Origin: CAVUBL01 sp963739795
GTDB taxonomy: Bacteria; Acidobacteriota; Thermoanaerobaculia; Multivoradales; DATKCC01
Assembly: GCA_963739795.1 (NCBI GenBank)
Contig: CAVUBL010000017.1
Location: forward strand, 186,001-250,000
Reading direction: 5' to 3'
Length of the DNA: 64,000 bases
Shown: positions 26,256 to 32,936 of the stretch, piece by piece
How positions within the stretch are numbered: the first letter of the stretch is position 1
How the letters are laid out: every line of letters starts with the position of its first letter
Translations under genes and position numbers: made by a program
The notes under the pieces: generated by a model
Seen by the model: only the letters and a program-made list of their open reading frames with translations
Told to the model about the DNA's origin: nothing
Database searches by the model: none

Positions 26256-26510
26256 GTGGCGAAGCAAGACAAGGTCCTGCGGCAGGTTCTACTGGGTCGA
26301 TCGGATGCCAACATCCGGTTCGCGGACCTCTGTAACCTCCTGCGGAACCTCGGCTTTGAGGAGCGCACGAGCAGCAGCCATCACCTGTTCGTCAAGCGTG
26401 GCGTAGAGGAGCTGATCAACTTGCAGCGGGAGAGTGGCAAGGCCAAGCCGTACCAAGTTCGGCAGGTCCGCAAGATCCTGTTGCGATACGGACTCGGGAG
26501 CGAGGATTGA
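26256..26510 (+). CDS. hicA: HicA toxin copy 2, intact
   Basis: An 84-residue mRNA interferase: FADLCNLLRNLGFEERTSSS, catalytic His in SSSHHLFVKRG, and the C-terminal segment GKAKPYQVRQVRKILLRYGL, which is lost in copy 1. GTG 26256 lies six bases after the TAGAAT -10 box (26244-26249), so it should be translated leaderless. Its stop overlaps the hicB ATG by one base (TGATG). Confidence 0.9.
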   Translation: MAKQDKVLRQVLLGRSDANIRFADLCNLLRNLGFEERTSSSHHLFVKRGVEELINLQRESGKAKPYQVRQVRKILLRYGLGSED

Positions 26511-26722
26511 TGAATAAATACGAGATCATCATCTATTGGAGTGACGAGGACGATGCTTTCGTTGCCGAGGTGCCAGAGCTTCCAGGCTGCGCGGCTCATG
26601 GGGACACCGCGGATGCAGCATTGGCACACTGTCAAGAGGCCATCGAGCTCTGGATCTCAACTGCAAAGGAGTTCGGGCGATCTGTGCCAGAGCCCAAGGG
26701 GCGGCGGCTTCAGTTTGCGTGA
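26510..26722 (+). CDS. hicB: HicB-type antitoxin copy 2
   Basis: The 70-residue sequence equals copy 1 at 23325. The stop-start overlap TGATG couples it to hicA. As the short HicB lacks a DNA-binding domain, autoregulation is not obvious. Together with copy 1 there are two antitoxin genes for one live HicA of this type. Confidence 0.9.
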   Translation: MNKYEIIIYWSDEDDAFVAEVPELPGCAAHGDTADAALAHCQEAIELWISTAKEFGRSVPEPKGRRLQFA

Positions 26723-26728
26723 AGAGGC

Positions 26729-26789
26729 GTAGAATCCAATCGCCTGCACCGGGCGGCTTCGCCGCCGGTGAGGCGCAACTCCGTTACCC
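26729..26789 (+). repeat. attC of the second hicAB cassette
   Basis: Opens with GTAGAAT (one mismatch to the complement of GTTCTAC) and closes with GTTACCC (26783-26789). Confidence 0.8.
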
Positions 26790-26907
26790 GCCCCGGACAC
26801 GCAATCAAGTCGAGCTTGGACTCCGAGAGGAGGCCGGCACAAAGTGCTTGGCTCAGCGGGAGATGCGCTGGCATCCGGGCTGAAGGCCTCCGTGGTATCC
26901 TGCGGGC

Positions 26908-27183
26908 GTGCGATTTGACTGGGATGAGCGGAAGGCGGCAGCCAACATTGCCAAACATGGCGTGTCCTTCAACGAGGCAGCGACGGTTCTTGGCGATACG
27001 CTTGGTTGGACCTACCTAGATCCAAAGCATTGCAGATCGGGGCAGCGCTGGATTACGGTTGGCCTCTCGGAGCGTAGGCGTGTCCTCGTGATCTCCCATA
27101 CAGACCAGAGTGACGAGGTGATCCGCATCATCGGTGACAGGAGGGCCACCAGGAGGGAGCGTCGATTCTATGAAGAAGGATAG
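26908..27183 (+). CDS. brnT: BrnT-type toxin
   Basis: A 91-residue RelE-fold ribonuclease: the signature FDWDERKAAANIAKHGVSFN is at the N-terminus, followed by WITVGLSERRRVLVISHTDQ and the end IIGDRRATRRERRFYEEG, as in BrnT. GTG 26908 lies six bases after TATCCT (26896-26901, preceded by TG), so the mRNA should be leaderless. The antitoxin gene overlaps its last 14 bases. The whole pair is intact. Confidence 0.9.
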   Translation: MRFDWDERKAAANIAKHGVSFNEAATVLGDTLGWTYLDPKHCRSGQRWITVGLSERRRVLVISHTDQSDEVIRIIGDRRATRRERRFYEEG

Positions 27184-27382
27184 AGACAAGGACGAACTGG
27201 AACCTGAATACGACTTCGCTCGGATGTCTGGAGGCGTTCAAGGTAAGTACGCAGCGGCCTACCGTGGCTGGACGAATCTCGCCAGGCTGGACCCGGATGT
27301 TGCAGAGGCGTTCGCCACGGACAGCGCAGTGAACGATGCTCTCAGGGCAATCATTCGTGTGACCCCCAAGAGAGCCGGGTAA
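27170..27382 (+). CDS. brnA: BrnA-like antitoxin
   Basis: A 70-residue protein following brnT with a 14-base overlap. The N-terminus is charged and extended (KKDRDKDELEPEYDFARMSG), a toxin-binding style, and the C-terminus (DPDVAEAFATDSAVNDALRA then IIRVTP) fits a ribbon-helix-helix partner of BrnT. AGGAGGGAGC at 27151-27160 serves as ribosome site for ATG 27170. Its stop codon lies inside the attC. Confidence 0.8.
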   Translation: MKKDRDKDELEPEYDFARMSGGVQGKYAAAYRGWTNLARLDPDVAEAFATDSAVNDALRAIIRVTPKRAG

Positions 27383-27436
27383 CCCCTCGCTGGTGCGGCC
27401 GCCTGGCGGCGCCGCACAGCTCAAGAACCGTTAGGC
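27377..27436 (+). repeat. attC of the brnTA cassette
   Basis: GGGTAAC is the exact complement of the cassette start GTTACCC; the closing core is GTTAGGC (27430-27436). Arms CGCTGGTGCGGCCGCC and GGCGGCGCCGCACAGC. Confidence 0.85.
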
Positions 27437-27473
27437 CAACGGGCGGCGTCGTTCGACTATTGGAGGGATGACT

Positions 27474-28088
27474 ATGGCTACCAGCCGGTTCTCAAGCCCA
27501 ATCCGCAGACTCAGCATCGGGCTTCTTGCTTTATTGCTATCGGCTCCAATCATGGCGGGAACCCCCAGCGAAGAAACGAACAAGGCACTTGCACGCCAAT
27601 TCTACGAACAAGTGTGGTTTACAAGAAATCTTGATGCGGTGGATGAGCTCGTCGCGCCCGAGTACCTAGTGCACGACATCGGCGGGCGCAAAGGGGTCGT
27701 CGAGCCCGCCGACGAACAAAAACGGACCGCGGGCTTTCTCTGGCAGAACGGCTCGATGAGCGGTCACATCGACTACCAGATCGCCGAAGGTGACCTGGTG
27801 GCCACGCGCTGGCAGTGGCAATACCAACCAAGAACCTGGTGGATGAAGATCTTGATGCTGGGCTCGCGGAATCCGATTCCCATCATCAACGTATTTCGAT
27901 TCCGCGACGGAAAGATCGTTGAGATTTGGAACCATCGGCATGATATCGATATTGGCTTCGCCGCCAACATCCTTATCGCAAAGGGCTTTGCCGTGGGTGT
28001 CCTGTCTACAGCATTCGTGGCCTTTGGCCTTGGCTTTTGGCGCCGACGCCGACGGGACGGCGGAGCCGGCAGAGCTGGCGCGGCCTAA
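27474..28088 (+). CDS. SnoaL-like (NTF2-fold) secreted protein, copy 2
   Basis: The same 204-residue product as at 23641, identical over its full length by eye, including the signal peptide and the C-terminal anchor with RRRRR. The upstream 40 bases from GTTAGGC are also the same, so the whole cassette was copied. The 3' neighbour differs: here the RelE-type cassette follows, while copy 1 is followed by higBA. Confidence 0.75.
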   Translation: MATSRFSSPIRRLSIGLLALLLSAPIMAGTPSEETNKALARQFYEQVWFTRNLDAVDELVAPEYLVHDIGGRKGVVEPADEQKRTAGFLWQNGSMSGHIDYQIAEGDLVATRWQWQYQPRTWWMKILMLGSRNPIPIINVFRFRDGKIVEIWNHRHDIDIGFAANILIAKGFAVGVLSTAFVAFGLGFWRRRRRDGGAGRAGAA

Positions 28089-28141
28089 CTATTCATTCAA
28101 GCCGACGTCGTTCCGCGACGCGGCTTAATTAAGCGTTCAGC
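28083..28141 (+). repeat. attC of the second SnoaL cassette
   Basis: GCCTAAC matches the cassette start GTTAGGC; the closing core is GTTCAGC (28135-28141). One C fewer in the right arm (CTTAATTAAG against CTTAATTCAAG in copy 1). Confidence 0.8.
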
Positions 28142-28215
28142 GCCCGCGGAGTAGTGGGCTCCAACTCGAGAGGAAGACAGTGTCCGGGTCAGAGGGTGTG
28201 GCGAAAGGCCTCCGA

Positions 28216-28473
28216 TCAGCGTTTATAGACGTCGCTGCGCGGGCCGATCTTGTTGATGAGGACCGTCCCGTCTTCAAGATAAGAGAAGAGCACTCTCCAG
28301 TTGCCAACTCGGAGGCGGTATTCATCGTCACCGCCACCCTCGAAGCTGCGCACGTCGCCCCGGCCCTCCTCGACGAGGAGGTCGACCGCGAGGACGATCT
28401 TCTCGCGTGTCGGCCGGTCGAGGCGGGAGAGCCTCTTTCGGGCTCGTCTCGCCCAGTCAACGCGGCGGTTCAC
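28216..28473 (-). CDS. RelE-type toxin, copy 2
   Basis: An 85-residue toxin differing from copy 1 by Ser for Gly in the terminal GPRSDVYKR. It overlaps its antitoxin by GTGA. Intact, reverse to the array. The cassette has the same ends (GTTCAGC and GCTGAAC) as copy 1. Confidence 0.85.
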   Translation of the reverse strand: MNRRVDWARRARKRLSRLDRPTREKIVLAVDLLVEEGRGDVRSFEGGGDDEYRLRVGNWRVLFSYLEDGTVLINKIGPRSDVYKR

Positions 28474-28724
28474 GCCGTCTCGCTGAGTAGCCGCTTGATC
28501 TCGTCGTGGGAGGTTGTCTCGCCCTTGGCTCGCTCTGCGCGCGCTTCGCGAATCGCGGCCAAGTCGTCGTCCGTCAGCGGCTCATTATCAGCTGGCGCAG
28601 CATCGAGAGCCCGCCGCAGCGGGTCAGGAGTCTGTTGGAGGTACTCGAGGTACCGTCGCGCCGCCTGGAGCTCCGGCTCAGGCAGTTCATCTACCAGCGT
28701 ATGGAGCGTCTGCCGGTCTTCCAT
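28470..28724 (-). CDS. Antitoxin of the RelE-type pair, copy 2
   Basis: The same 84-residue product as copy 1. TAGACT (28736-28731 on the minus strand) lies six bases before ATG 28724. It is transcribed toward the SnoaL cassette and is independent of the integron promoter. Confidence 0.8.
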   Translation of the reverse strand: MEDRQTLHTLVDELPEPELQAARRYLEYLQQTPDPLRRALDAAPADNEPLTDDDLAAIREARAERAKGETTSHDEIKRLLSETA

Positions 28725-28799
28725 GAGCGCAGTCTACAACATCCGGCGTGAACCCTGGTACCATGGAGGGGCTCACCGCTCGCGAGAGGAGAGGCCGGC

Positions 28800-28859
28800 G
28801 CTGAACCCGGCTTCTGCACCGGTCGGCTGAGCCGCCGGCGAGAAGCAACAACGTTAAGT
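28800..28859 (+). repeat. attC following RelE-type copy 2
   Basis: GCTGAAC matches the cassette start GTTCAGC; the closing core is GTTAAGT (28853-28859). Confidence 0.85.
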
Positions 28860-28878
28860 GTCGAGAAGAGCCACCATC

Positions 28879-29187
28879 TCAGCGATCGAGCCAGTACCCG
28901 GGCCGGCGTCTGTAGTGAGCGATCGCGAGGACGCGGATTTCGTTCCCCTTCTCGAGATAAACCACAAGATAAGGGAAGTCCTTGACCGGAGCATGTCGAG
29001 TTCCCAACTCTGGCGGTACATGCTTCACCTGCGCTCCCGCGCCAGGGAACTGACGGACGCGAGCGGTCGTGACCGCGATCTCCCGGAGGAACCGCTGACC
29101 GAGGCCGGTGCGCTGCTCTTCATACCTTTGGGCGGCCTCGTCGAGCTCGTGTTCGGCCTCGGCTTCAAACCGTACTGGCTTCCCCAC
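28879..29187 (-). CDS. ParE-type toxin, copy 1
   Basis: A 102-residue RelE/ParE-superfamily toxin: FEAEAEHELDEAAQRYEEQR, LGQRFLREIAVTTARVRQFP and a C-terminal VVYLEKGNEIRVLAIAHYRR followed by RPGYWLDR. GTG 29187 is chosen because it overlaps the antitoxin stop as TAGTG; a longer frame to 29232 would intrude on the antitoxin gene. This sub-family is usually paired with PF09720 antitoxins, as here. Target (gyrase or ribosome) unknown. Confidence 0.85.
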   Translation of the reverse strand: MGKPVRFEAEAEHELDEAAQRYEEQRTGLGQRFLREIAVTTARVRQFPGAGAQVKHVPPELGTRHAPVKDFPYLVVYLEKGNEIRVLAIAHYRRRPGYWLDR

Positions 29188-29423
29188 TACTCGGCTAGCC
29201 GCGCTCGAATCCGTTGCTCGATGTCCTCCCATGGGGTTCCTGCAGACTCGCCTGCCAAGACCCTCCGGGCCCGCCGCTCGATTTCAGCAGCCCAAACCCT
29301 CTCCAGCTCCTGGGGGTCGTCAGTTAGCTCGTCGTCGAGGCTGGCGAGCAACTCCGCAGCGACATCGGCGCGTTCGCGGCGGGGGAGCCTCAGGGCTTCT
29401 TGGAGTAGCGCTTCCCGTGTCAT
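29187..29423 (-). CDS. PF09720-type addiction-module antitoxin, copy 1
   Basis: A 78-residue protein with the addiction module component signature: LLQEALRLPRRERADVAAEL, LLASLDDE and VWAAEIERRARRVLAGES. The C-terminal WEDIEQRIRARL is typical. On the minus strand TGATAGACT (29438-29431) puts a -10 box seven bases before ATG 29423, so it should be leaderless. Confidence 0.85.
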   Translation of the reverse strand: MTREALLQEALRLPRRERADVAAELLASLDDELTDDPQELERVWAAEIERRARRVLAGESAGTPWEDIEQRIRARLAE

Positions 29424-29452
29424 GTGCTGTAGTCTATCATCGAGGCGACGGC

Positions 29453-29519
29453 ACTTAACCTACCGGCTGGAGACGGACGCGGCCCCTGGCCGCGCCGCTC
29501 AGCCGGCAGGCCGTTACAC
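29453..29519 (+). repeat. attC of the first parE/PF09720 cassette
   Basis: ACTTAAC is the exact complement of the cassette start GTTAAGT; the closing core is GTTACAC (29513-29519). Arms CCGGCTGGAGACGG and CCGCTCAGCCGG. Confidence 0.85.
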
Positions 29520-29687
29520 GGCGTGGCTCTTCTCAGCCACATCGAGTTTCCTGCGCACCTGTTCAGCGTGCTCCCTGAAATATGCTGCCTGCTCGTCATG
29601 ACTCATCCCTTGGATGTCTCGACTTATCCTGTCCCGCGCGTCCCGCATCATCTTCACCGCGTCAAACTCCTTCTTCTTCTTTTCCAT
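29514..29687 (-). CDS. Small antitoxin-like protein
   Basis: A 57-residue charged helical protein (KEFDAVKMMRDARDRISRDI, then QGMSHDEQAAYFREHAEQVR), resembling the small antitoxins paired with a short partner in cyanobacterial and integron modules. The ribosome site GAGGTG lies upstream of ATG 29687. Its 5' neighbour on the same strand is only a 27-codon stub of the partner (29662-29746). So this is another antitoxin left without its toxin. Confidence 0.6.
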   Translation of the reverse strand: MEKKKKEFDAVKMMRDARDRISRDIQGMSHDEQAAYFREHAEQVRRKLDVAEKSHAV

Positions 29688-29746
29688 AGCGCAGCACCTC
29701 CGGGGGTGTCCGAATCTCGAGCAGAATGTACCCGTGGCGAAAATTC
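29662..29746 (-). pseudogene. C-terminal stub of a toxin-like gene
   Basis: The frame reads HGYILLEIRTPPEVLRYGKE and ends with TGA at 29664-29662, overlapping the start of the 57-residue gene. Upstream of it the sequence passes straight into a RelE-type cassette, so the N-terminal part was deleted in a fusion. Toxin assignment is by gene order only. Confidence 0.45.
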
Positions 29747-29748
29747 GA

Positions 29749-30009
29749 TCAGCGTTTATAGACGTCGCTGCGCGGGCCGATCTTGTTGATGAGGAGCGTC
29801 CCGTCTTCAAGATAAGAGAAGAGCACTCTCCAGATGCCAACTCGGGGGCGGTATTCATCGTCACCACCACCCTCGAAGCTGCGTCACGTCGCCCCGGCCC
29901 TCCTCGACGAGGAGGTCGACCGCGAGGACGATCTTCTGCGCGTGTCGGCCGGTCGAGCGCGGGAGAGCCTCTTTCGGGCTCGTTTCGCCCAGTCAACGGG
30001 GCGGTTCAC
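29749..30009 (-). pseudogene. RelE-type toxin, copy 3, frameshifted
   Basis: Compared with copies 1 and 2 it has three single-base insertions (near 29887, 29938 and 29960). From GTG 30009 the frame diverges after RKRLSRA and meets TGA about 40 codons in; the original frame returns only for the C-terminal part. The antitoxin gene upstream is intact. No functional toxin is possible. Confidence 0.8.
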
Positions 30010-30260
30010 GCCGTCCCGCTGAGTATCCGCTTGATCTCGTCGTGGGAGGTTGTCTCGCCCTTGGCTCGCTCTGCGCGCGCTTCGCGAATCGCGGCCAAGT
30101 CGTCGTCCGTCAGCGGCTCATTATCAGCTGGCGCAGCATCGAGAGCCCGCCGCAGCGGGTCAGGAGTCTGTTGGAGGTACTCGAGGTACCGTCGCGCCGC
30201 CTGGAGCTCCGGCGCAGGCAGTTCATCTACCAGCGTATGGAGCGTCTGCCGGTCTTCCAT
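30006..30260 (-). CDS. Antitoxin of the RelE-type pair, copy 3
   Basis: An 84-residue antitoxin equal to copies 1 and 2 except for a few substitutions (LPAPELQ for LPEPELQ; IKRILSGTA at the end). The leaderless TAGACT box is kept at 30272-30267. It is intact while its own toxin is dead; it may neutralise toxin from copies 1 and 2. Confidence 0.8.
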   Translation of the reverse strand: MEDRQTLHTLVDELPAPELQAARRYLEYLQQTPDPLRRALDAAPADNEPLTDDDLAAIREARAERAKGETTSHDEIKRILSGTA

Positions 30261-30335
30261 GAGCGCAGTCTACAACATCCGGCGTGAACCCTGCTACCAT
30301 GGAGGGGCTCACCGCTCGCGAGAGGAGAGGCCGGC

Positions 30336-30395
30336 GCTGAACCCGGCTTCTGCACCGGTCGGCTGAGCCGCCGGCGAGAAGCAACAACGTTAAGT
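30336..30395 (+). repeat. attC following RelE-type copy 3
   Basis: Opens with GCTGAAC, whereas this cassette starts with GTTACAC. The mismatch is what a fusion of two cassettes predicts. The closing core is GTTAAGT (30389-30395). Confidence 0.85.
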
Positions 30396-30414
30396 GTCGA
30401 GAAGGGCCACCATC

Positions 30415-30723
30415 TCAGCGATCGAGCCAGTACCCGGGCCGGCGTCTGTAGTGAGCGATCGCGAGGACGCGGATTTCGTTCCCCTTCTCGAGATAAACCA
30501 CATGATAAGGGAAGTCCTTGACCGGAGCATGTCGAGTTCCCAACTCTGGCGGTACATGCTTCACCGGCGCTCCCGCGCCAGGGAACTGACGGACGCGAGC
30601 GGTCGTGACCGCGATCTCCCGGAGGAACCGCTGACCGAGGCCGGTGCGCTGCTCTTCATACCTTTGGGCGGCCTCGTCGAGCTCGTGTTCGGCCTCGGCT
30701 CCAAACCGTACTGGCTTCCCCAC
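30415..30723 (-). CDS. ParE-type toxin, copy 2
   Basis: A 102-residue toxin differing from copy 1 (28879) at a handful of positions (FGAEAEHE, GAPVKHV, FPYHVVYL). GTG 30723 again overlaps the antitoxin stop. Intact. Confidence 0.85.
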   Translation of the reverse strand: MGKPVRFGAEAEHELDEAAQRYEEQRTGLGQRFLREIAVTTARVRQFPGAGAPVKHVPPELGTRHAPVKDFPYHVVYLEKGNEIRVLAIAHYRRRPGYWLDR

Positions 30724-30959
30724 TACTCGGCTAGCCGCGCTCGAATCCGTTGCTCGATGTCCTCCCATGGGGTTCCTGCAGACTCGCCTGCCAAGACCCT
30801 CCGGGCCCGCCGCTCGATTTCAGCAGCCCAAACCCTCTCCAGCTCCTGGGGGTCGTCAGTTAGCTCGTCGTCGAGGCTGGCGAGCAACTCCGCAGCGACA
30901 TCGGCGCGTTCGCGGCGGGGGAGCCTCAGGGCTTCTTGGAGTAGCGCCTCCCGTGTCAT
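30723..30959 (-). CDS. PF09720-type addiction-module antitoxin, copy 2
   Basis: A 78-residue product identical to copy 1 at 29187 by eye. The leaderless -10 box TAGACT (30972-30967 on the minus strand) is conserved, with a seven-base gap to ATG 30959. Confidence 0.85.
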   Translation of the reverse strand: MTREALLQEALRLPRRERADVAAELLASLDDELTDDPQELERVWAAEIERRARRVLAGESAGTPWEDIEQRIRARLAE

Positions 30960-30988
30960 GTGCTGTAGTCTATCATCGAGGCGACGGC

Positions 30989-31055
30989 ACTTAACCTACC
31001 GGCTGGAGACGGATGCGGCCCCTGGCCGCGCCGCTCAGCCGGCAAGGCGTTGGGC
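30989..31055 (+). repeat. attC of the second parE/PF09720 cassette
   Basis: ACTTAAC is the exact complement of the cassette start GTTAAGT; the closing core is GTTGGGC (31049-31055). Confidence 0.85.
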
Positions 31056-31086
31056 GCCTGTAGCGTTGGTGCTGTAGACTAGGGTC

Positions 31087-31352
31087 ATGGCGCGGCGGAA
31101 GAAGGTCCTCGATCAGGTCCTACGCGGCACCGCTGATGCAAACATCCCATTTCAGGGTCTCTGTTCCTTGCTCCGAGAGTTGGGATTCAACGAGCGAACG
31201 AAGGGGAGCCACCACATCTGGACGATGGAGGGCATCCCGGAGATTCTGAACCTGCAGCCCCGAAGGGCGCCAAGGCCAAGGCGTACCAGGTTCGCCAAGT
31301 GCGGTATATCGTCCTGAAGTACCGTCTCGCTGGAGGAAGTGATGAGCAGTGA
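31087..31352 (+). pseudogene. hicA: Second hicA type, frameshifted
   Basis: A diverged HicA: ANIPFQGLCSLLRELGFNER, catalytic His in KGSHHIWTMEG, then NLQP followed by a one-base deletion in or next to a CCCC run near 31261. Restoring one base recovers KGAKAKAYQVRQVRYIVLKY to the natural stop at 31350-31352. ATG 31087 is six bases after TAGACT (31075-31080). The frameshift is at the same point of the protein as in the hicA at 23072. The following hicB is intact. Confidence 0.8.
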
Positions 31353-31560
31353 GCTTCGATACGAGGTCATCATCTACTGGAGCGATGAGGACAATGCCTT
31401 CATCGCAGAGGTGCCCGAGTTGCCAGGTTGCGCAGCGGATGGTGAGACGTACGAACTGGCGCTTGCGAACGTTCAAGTCATCATCGAGGAGTGGATTGAA
31501 ACAGCGAAGGAACTCGGGCGTTCGATCCCTGAGCCTCGCGGGAGGCTGATGTTCGCATAG
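31342..31560 (+). CDS. hicB: HicB-type antitoxin of the second hicAB type
   Basis: A 72-residue HicB: RYEVIIYWSDEDNAFIAEVP, GCAADGETYELALANVQVII and EWIETAKELGRSIPEPRGRL. ATG 31342 lies within the natural end of hicA, so the two were coupled. It is about two-thirds identical to the HicB at 23325 by eye. Intact without a functional toxin in the same cassette. Confidence 0.85.
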   Translation: MSSELRYEVIIYWSDEDNAFIAEVPELPGCAADGETYELALANVQVIIEEWIETAKELGRSIPEPRGRLMFA

Positions 31561-31566
31561 TTCGGC

Positions 31567-31633
31567 GCCCAACCAAGCGGGTGGAGACGGACCCGGGCTA
31601 CGGCCGGGCTGCTCACCCGCAGCAACGTTAGGC
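31567..31633 (+). repeat. attC of the third hicAB cassette
   Basis: GCCCAAC matches the cassette start GTTGGGC; the closing core is GTTAGGC (31627-31633). Arms AGCGGGTGGAGACGG and GCTGCTCACCCGC. Confidence 0.85.
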
Positions 31634-31660
31634 GGCTGCGGCAGTAGGAGGGTCAGAGAT

Positions 31661-32140
31661 ATGAGCAAGGTTCGAGAGTTCGTACTGGCGGCTGAGATCA
31701 TTGGGCTTGGTATGCTGCTTGGTAGTGGCCTCTATGAATCGGTGGTACTTGCACCGAACTTCCAGGTAGGAATTCCGCAGTCCTTGGAACATGCCCGGCT
31801 GTTCTGGGCTGTCACAAATCCCGGCACTTACTTTCGCGTCGTGGGTCCCGTCACGCAGTTACTCGCCTTAGCGGCGGTAGTCCTGTGTTGGAAGCGCCCG
31901 GCTGGCCGCCGAGGCTGGCTCATCGGAGCGTTTGTGTTCATCGTTGTGGCCGATATTGTCACGTTCACGTTCCACTACCCGAGAAACGCGCTGCTGTTTA
32001 CCAATCCCTTGAGTACACCCCCTGAGGTCTTGGAGCAAGCGGCACGGGAATGGGCCAGCGGCAACTATCTTCGAGTAGGCGCTTCCCTAATTGCTGTTGT
32101 TGCAGCCCTAGTTGCGTTTTCCAAGCGTGAGGCCGCCTAA
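31661..32140 (+). CDS. DUF1772-like four-helix membrane protein
   Basis: A 159-residue protein with four hydrophobic helices (about residues 8-28, 57-77, 86-106 and 137-153) and the polar motif FTFHYPRNALLFTNPL between helices three and four, which resembles DUF1772 or anthrone-oxygenase-like proteins. The C-terminal region has the conserved EWASGNYLRVGASLIAV. AGGAGGGTC precedes ATG 31661. Its stop lies in the left arm of the following attC. Function unknown; the gene is intact. Confidence 0.7.
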   Translation: MSKVREFVLAAEIIGLGMLLGSGLYESVVLAPNFQVGIPQSLEHARLFWAVTNPGTYFRVVGPVTQLLALAAVVLCWKRPAGRRGWLIGAFVFIVVADIVTFTFHYPRNALLFTNPLSTPPEVLEQAAREWASGNYLRVGASLIAVVAALVAFSKREAA

Positions 32141-32160
32141 CCCCGCAATCGCCTGGAGCG
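32135..32160 (+). repeat. Left half of an attC, fused to a higB fragment
   Basis: GCCTAAC is the exact complement of the cassette start GTTAGGC at 31627. After about 15 further bases the attC stops and higB coding sequence begins; the right arm is absent. Confidence 0.7.
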
Positions 32161-32275
32161 ACTCAGAGGGGATCGGGAGGGTCAACACAGCATCCGCATC
32201 AACGCCCAGTGGAGGATCTGCTTCCGCTGGTCGGACGGCGGTGCTGAGGACGTTGAGATAACCGACTACTACTAG
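32150..32275 (+). pseudogene. higB: higB toxin, C-terminal fragment only
   Basis: The last 41 codons of a HigB (proteic killer) toxin: RLRGDREGQHSIRINAQWRI, then CFRWSDGGAEDVEITDYY and TAG. Full-length relatives are about 92 residues, so the N-terminal half, with its helices, is missing. It was replaced by the left arm of an attC. The intact higA follows after 11 bases. Confidence 0.8.
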
Positions 32276-32286
32276 GAGAGCAGCGC

Positions 32287-32589
32287 GTGGCTACGAAGCT
32301 TCCTCCCATCCACCCCGGCGAGATTCTGCTGGAGGAGTTCCTCCACCCGATGGGCATCAGTCAGTATCGCCTCGCCAAGAGTATCAGCGTGCCACCTCGG
32401 CGCATCAATGACGTGGTCCACGGAAATCGTGCCATCACAGCGGACACTGCTCTACGGCTGTCCCGCTTCTTTGGGACGAGTGAGAGATTCTGGATGAACC
32501 TTCAGACGCGTTACGAGCTGGAGCGTGAGAAGGATCGCCTCGGTGACCGGCTTGAAGACGAGGTCATTGAACTTGCTCATGCGTCTTAG
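32287..32589 (+). CDS. higA: HigA-type antitoxin
   Basis: A 100-residue XRE/VapI-type antitoxin: IHPGEILLEEFLHPMGISQY, the helix-turn-helix RLAKSISVPPRRINDVVHGN and RAITADTALRLSRFFGTSER. GTG 32287 has AGGAGAG (32274-32280). This is the standard partner of HigB, whose gene is reduced to a fragment just upstream; the antitoxin is complete. Confidence 0.9.
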   Translation: MATKLPPIHPGEILLEEFLHPMGISQYRLAKSISVPPRRINDVVHGNRAITADTALRLSRFFGTSERFWMNLQTRYELEREKDRLGDRLEDEVIELAHAS

Positions 32590-32619
32590 CTTCGCCGGTT
32601 TGGCTGGAGAGACGCCGGC

Positions 32620-32655
32620 GCCGAACCCCTCGCTGGTGCGGGCGGCTGCCGCTGC
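32620..32655 (+). repeat. Left half of an attC, fused to a DUF4258 fragment
   Basis: GCCGAAC, then CTCGCTGGTGCGGGCGGCTG as in the site at 14550, and then coding sequence replaces the right arm at the hairpin centre. Confidence 0.7.
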
Positions 32656-32936
32656 GAGGTCCGGGTCTCGGACCATGGATACGACGAGCTGGCGTCCGAG
32701 GGTATCCTGGTCCGGGAGATTCTCGCTGGAGTGGAGAAGGCAGAAACCCTTGAGGACTATCCGGAGTACCCGAAGGGTCCTTGCGTTCTCGTCCTCCAGC
32801 GGGATGAGGCTGGCGCCCCCATTACGTCGTCTGGGGCATCCCGAAGGGTAAGATGTCGCCAGCCGTGGTTGTCACCGCCTATCGGCCTGATCCGGAGCGG
32901 TGGACCGCGGAGTTCCGGCGCAGGAGAGACAGATGA
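32656..32936 (+). pseudogene. DUF4258-type toxin-like gene, truncated and frameshifted
   Basis: The sequence reads VRVSDHGYDELASEGILVRE, then AGVEKAETLEDYPEYPKGPC, a one-base frameshift in a CCCCC run near 32818, and HYVVWGIPKGKMSPAVVVTA to the natural stop at 32934-32936. This matches DUF4258, a family common at the toxin position of small modules. The first few residues are lost at the attC junction. The start of the next gene overlaps it as ATGA. Confidence 0.75.

Noticed and set aside
28879..29232. A longer ParE-type toxin starting at 29232.
   Set aside because: The TAGTG overlap at 29187 couples the toxin to the antitoxin stop and gives a family-typical length; the extra residues overlap the antitoxin reading frame.
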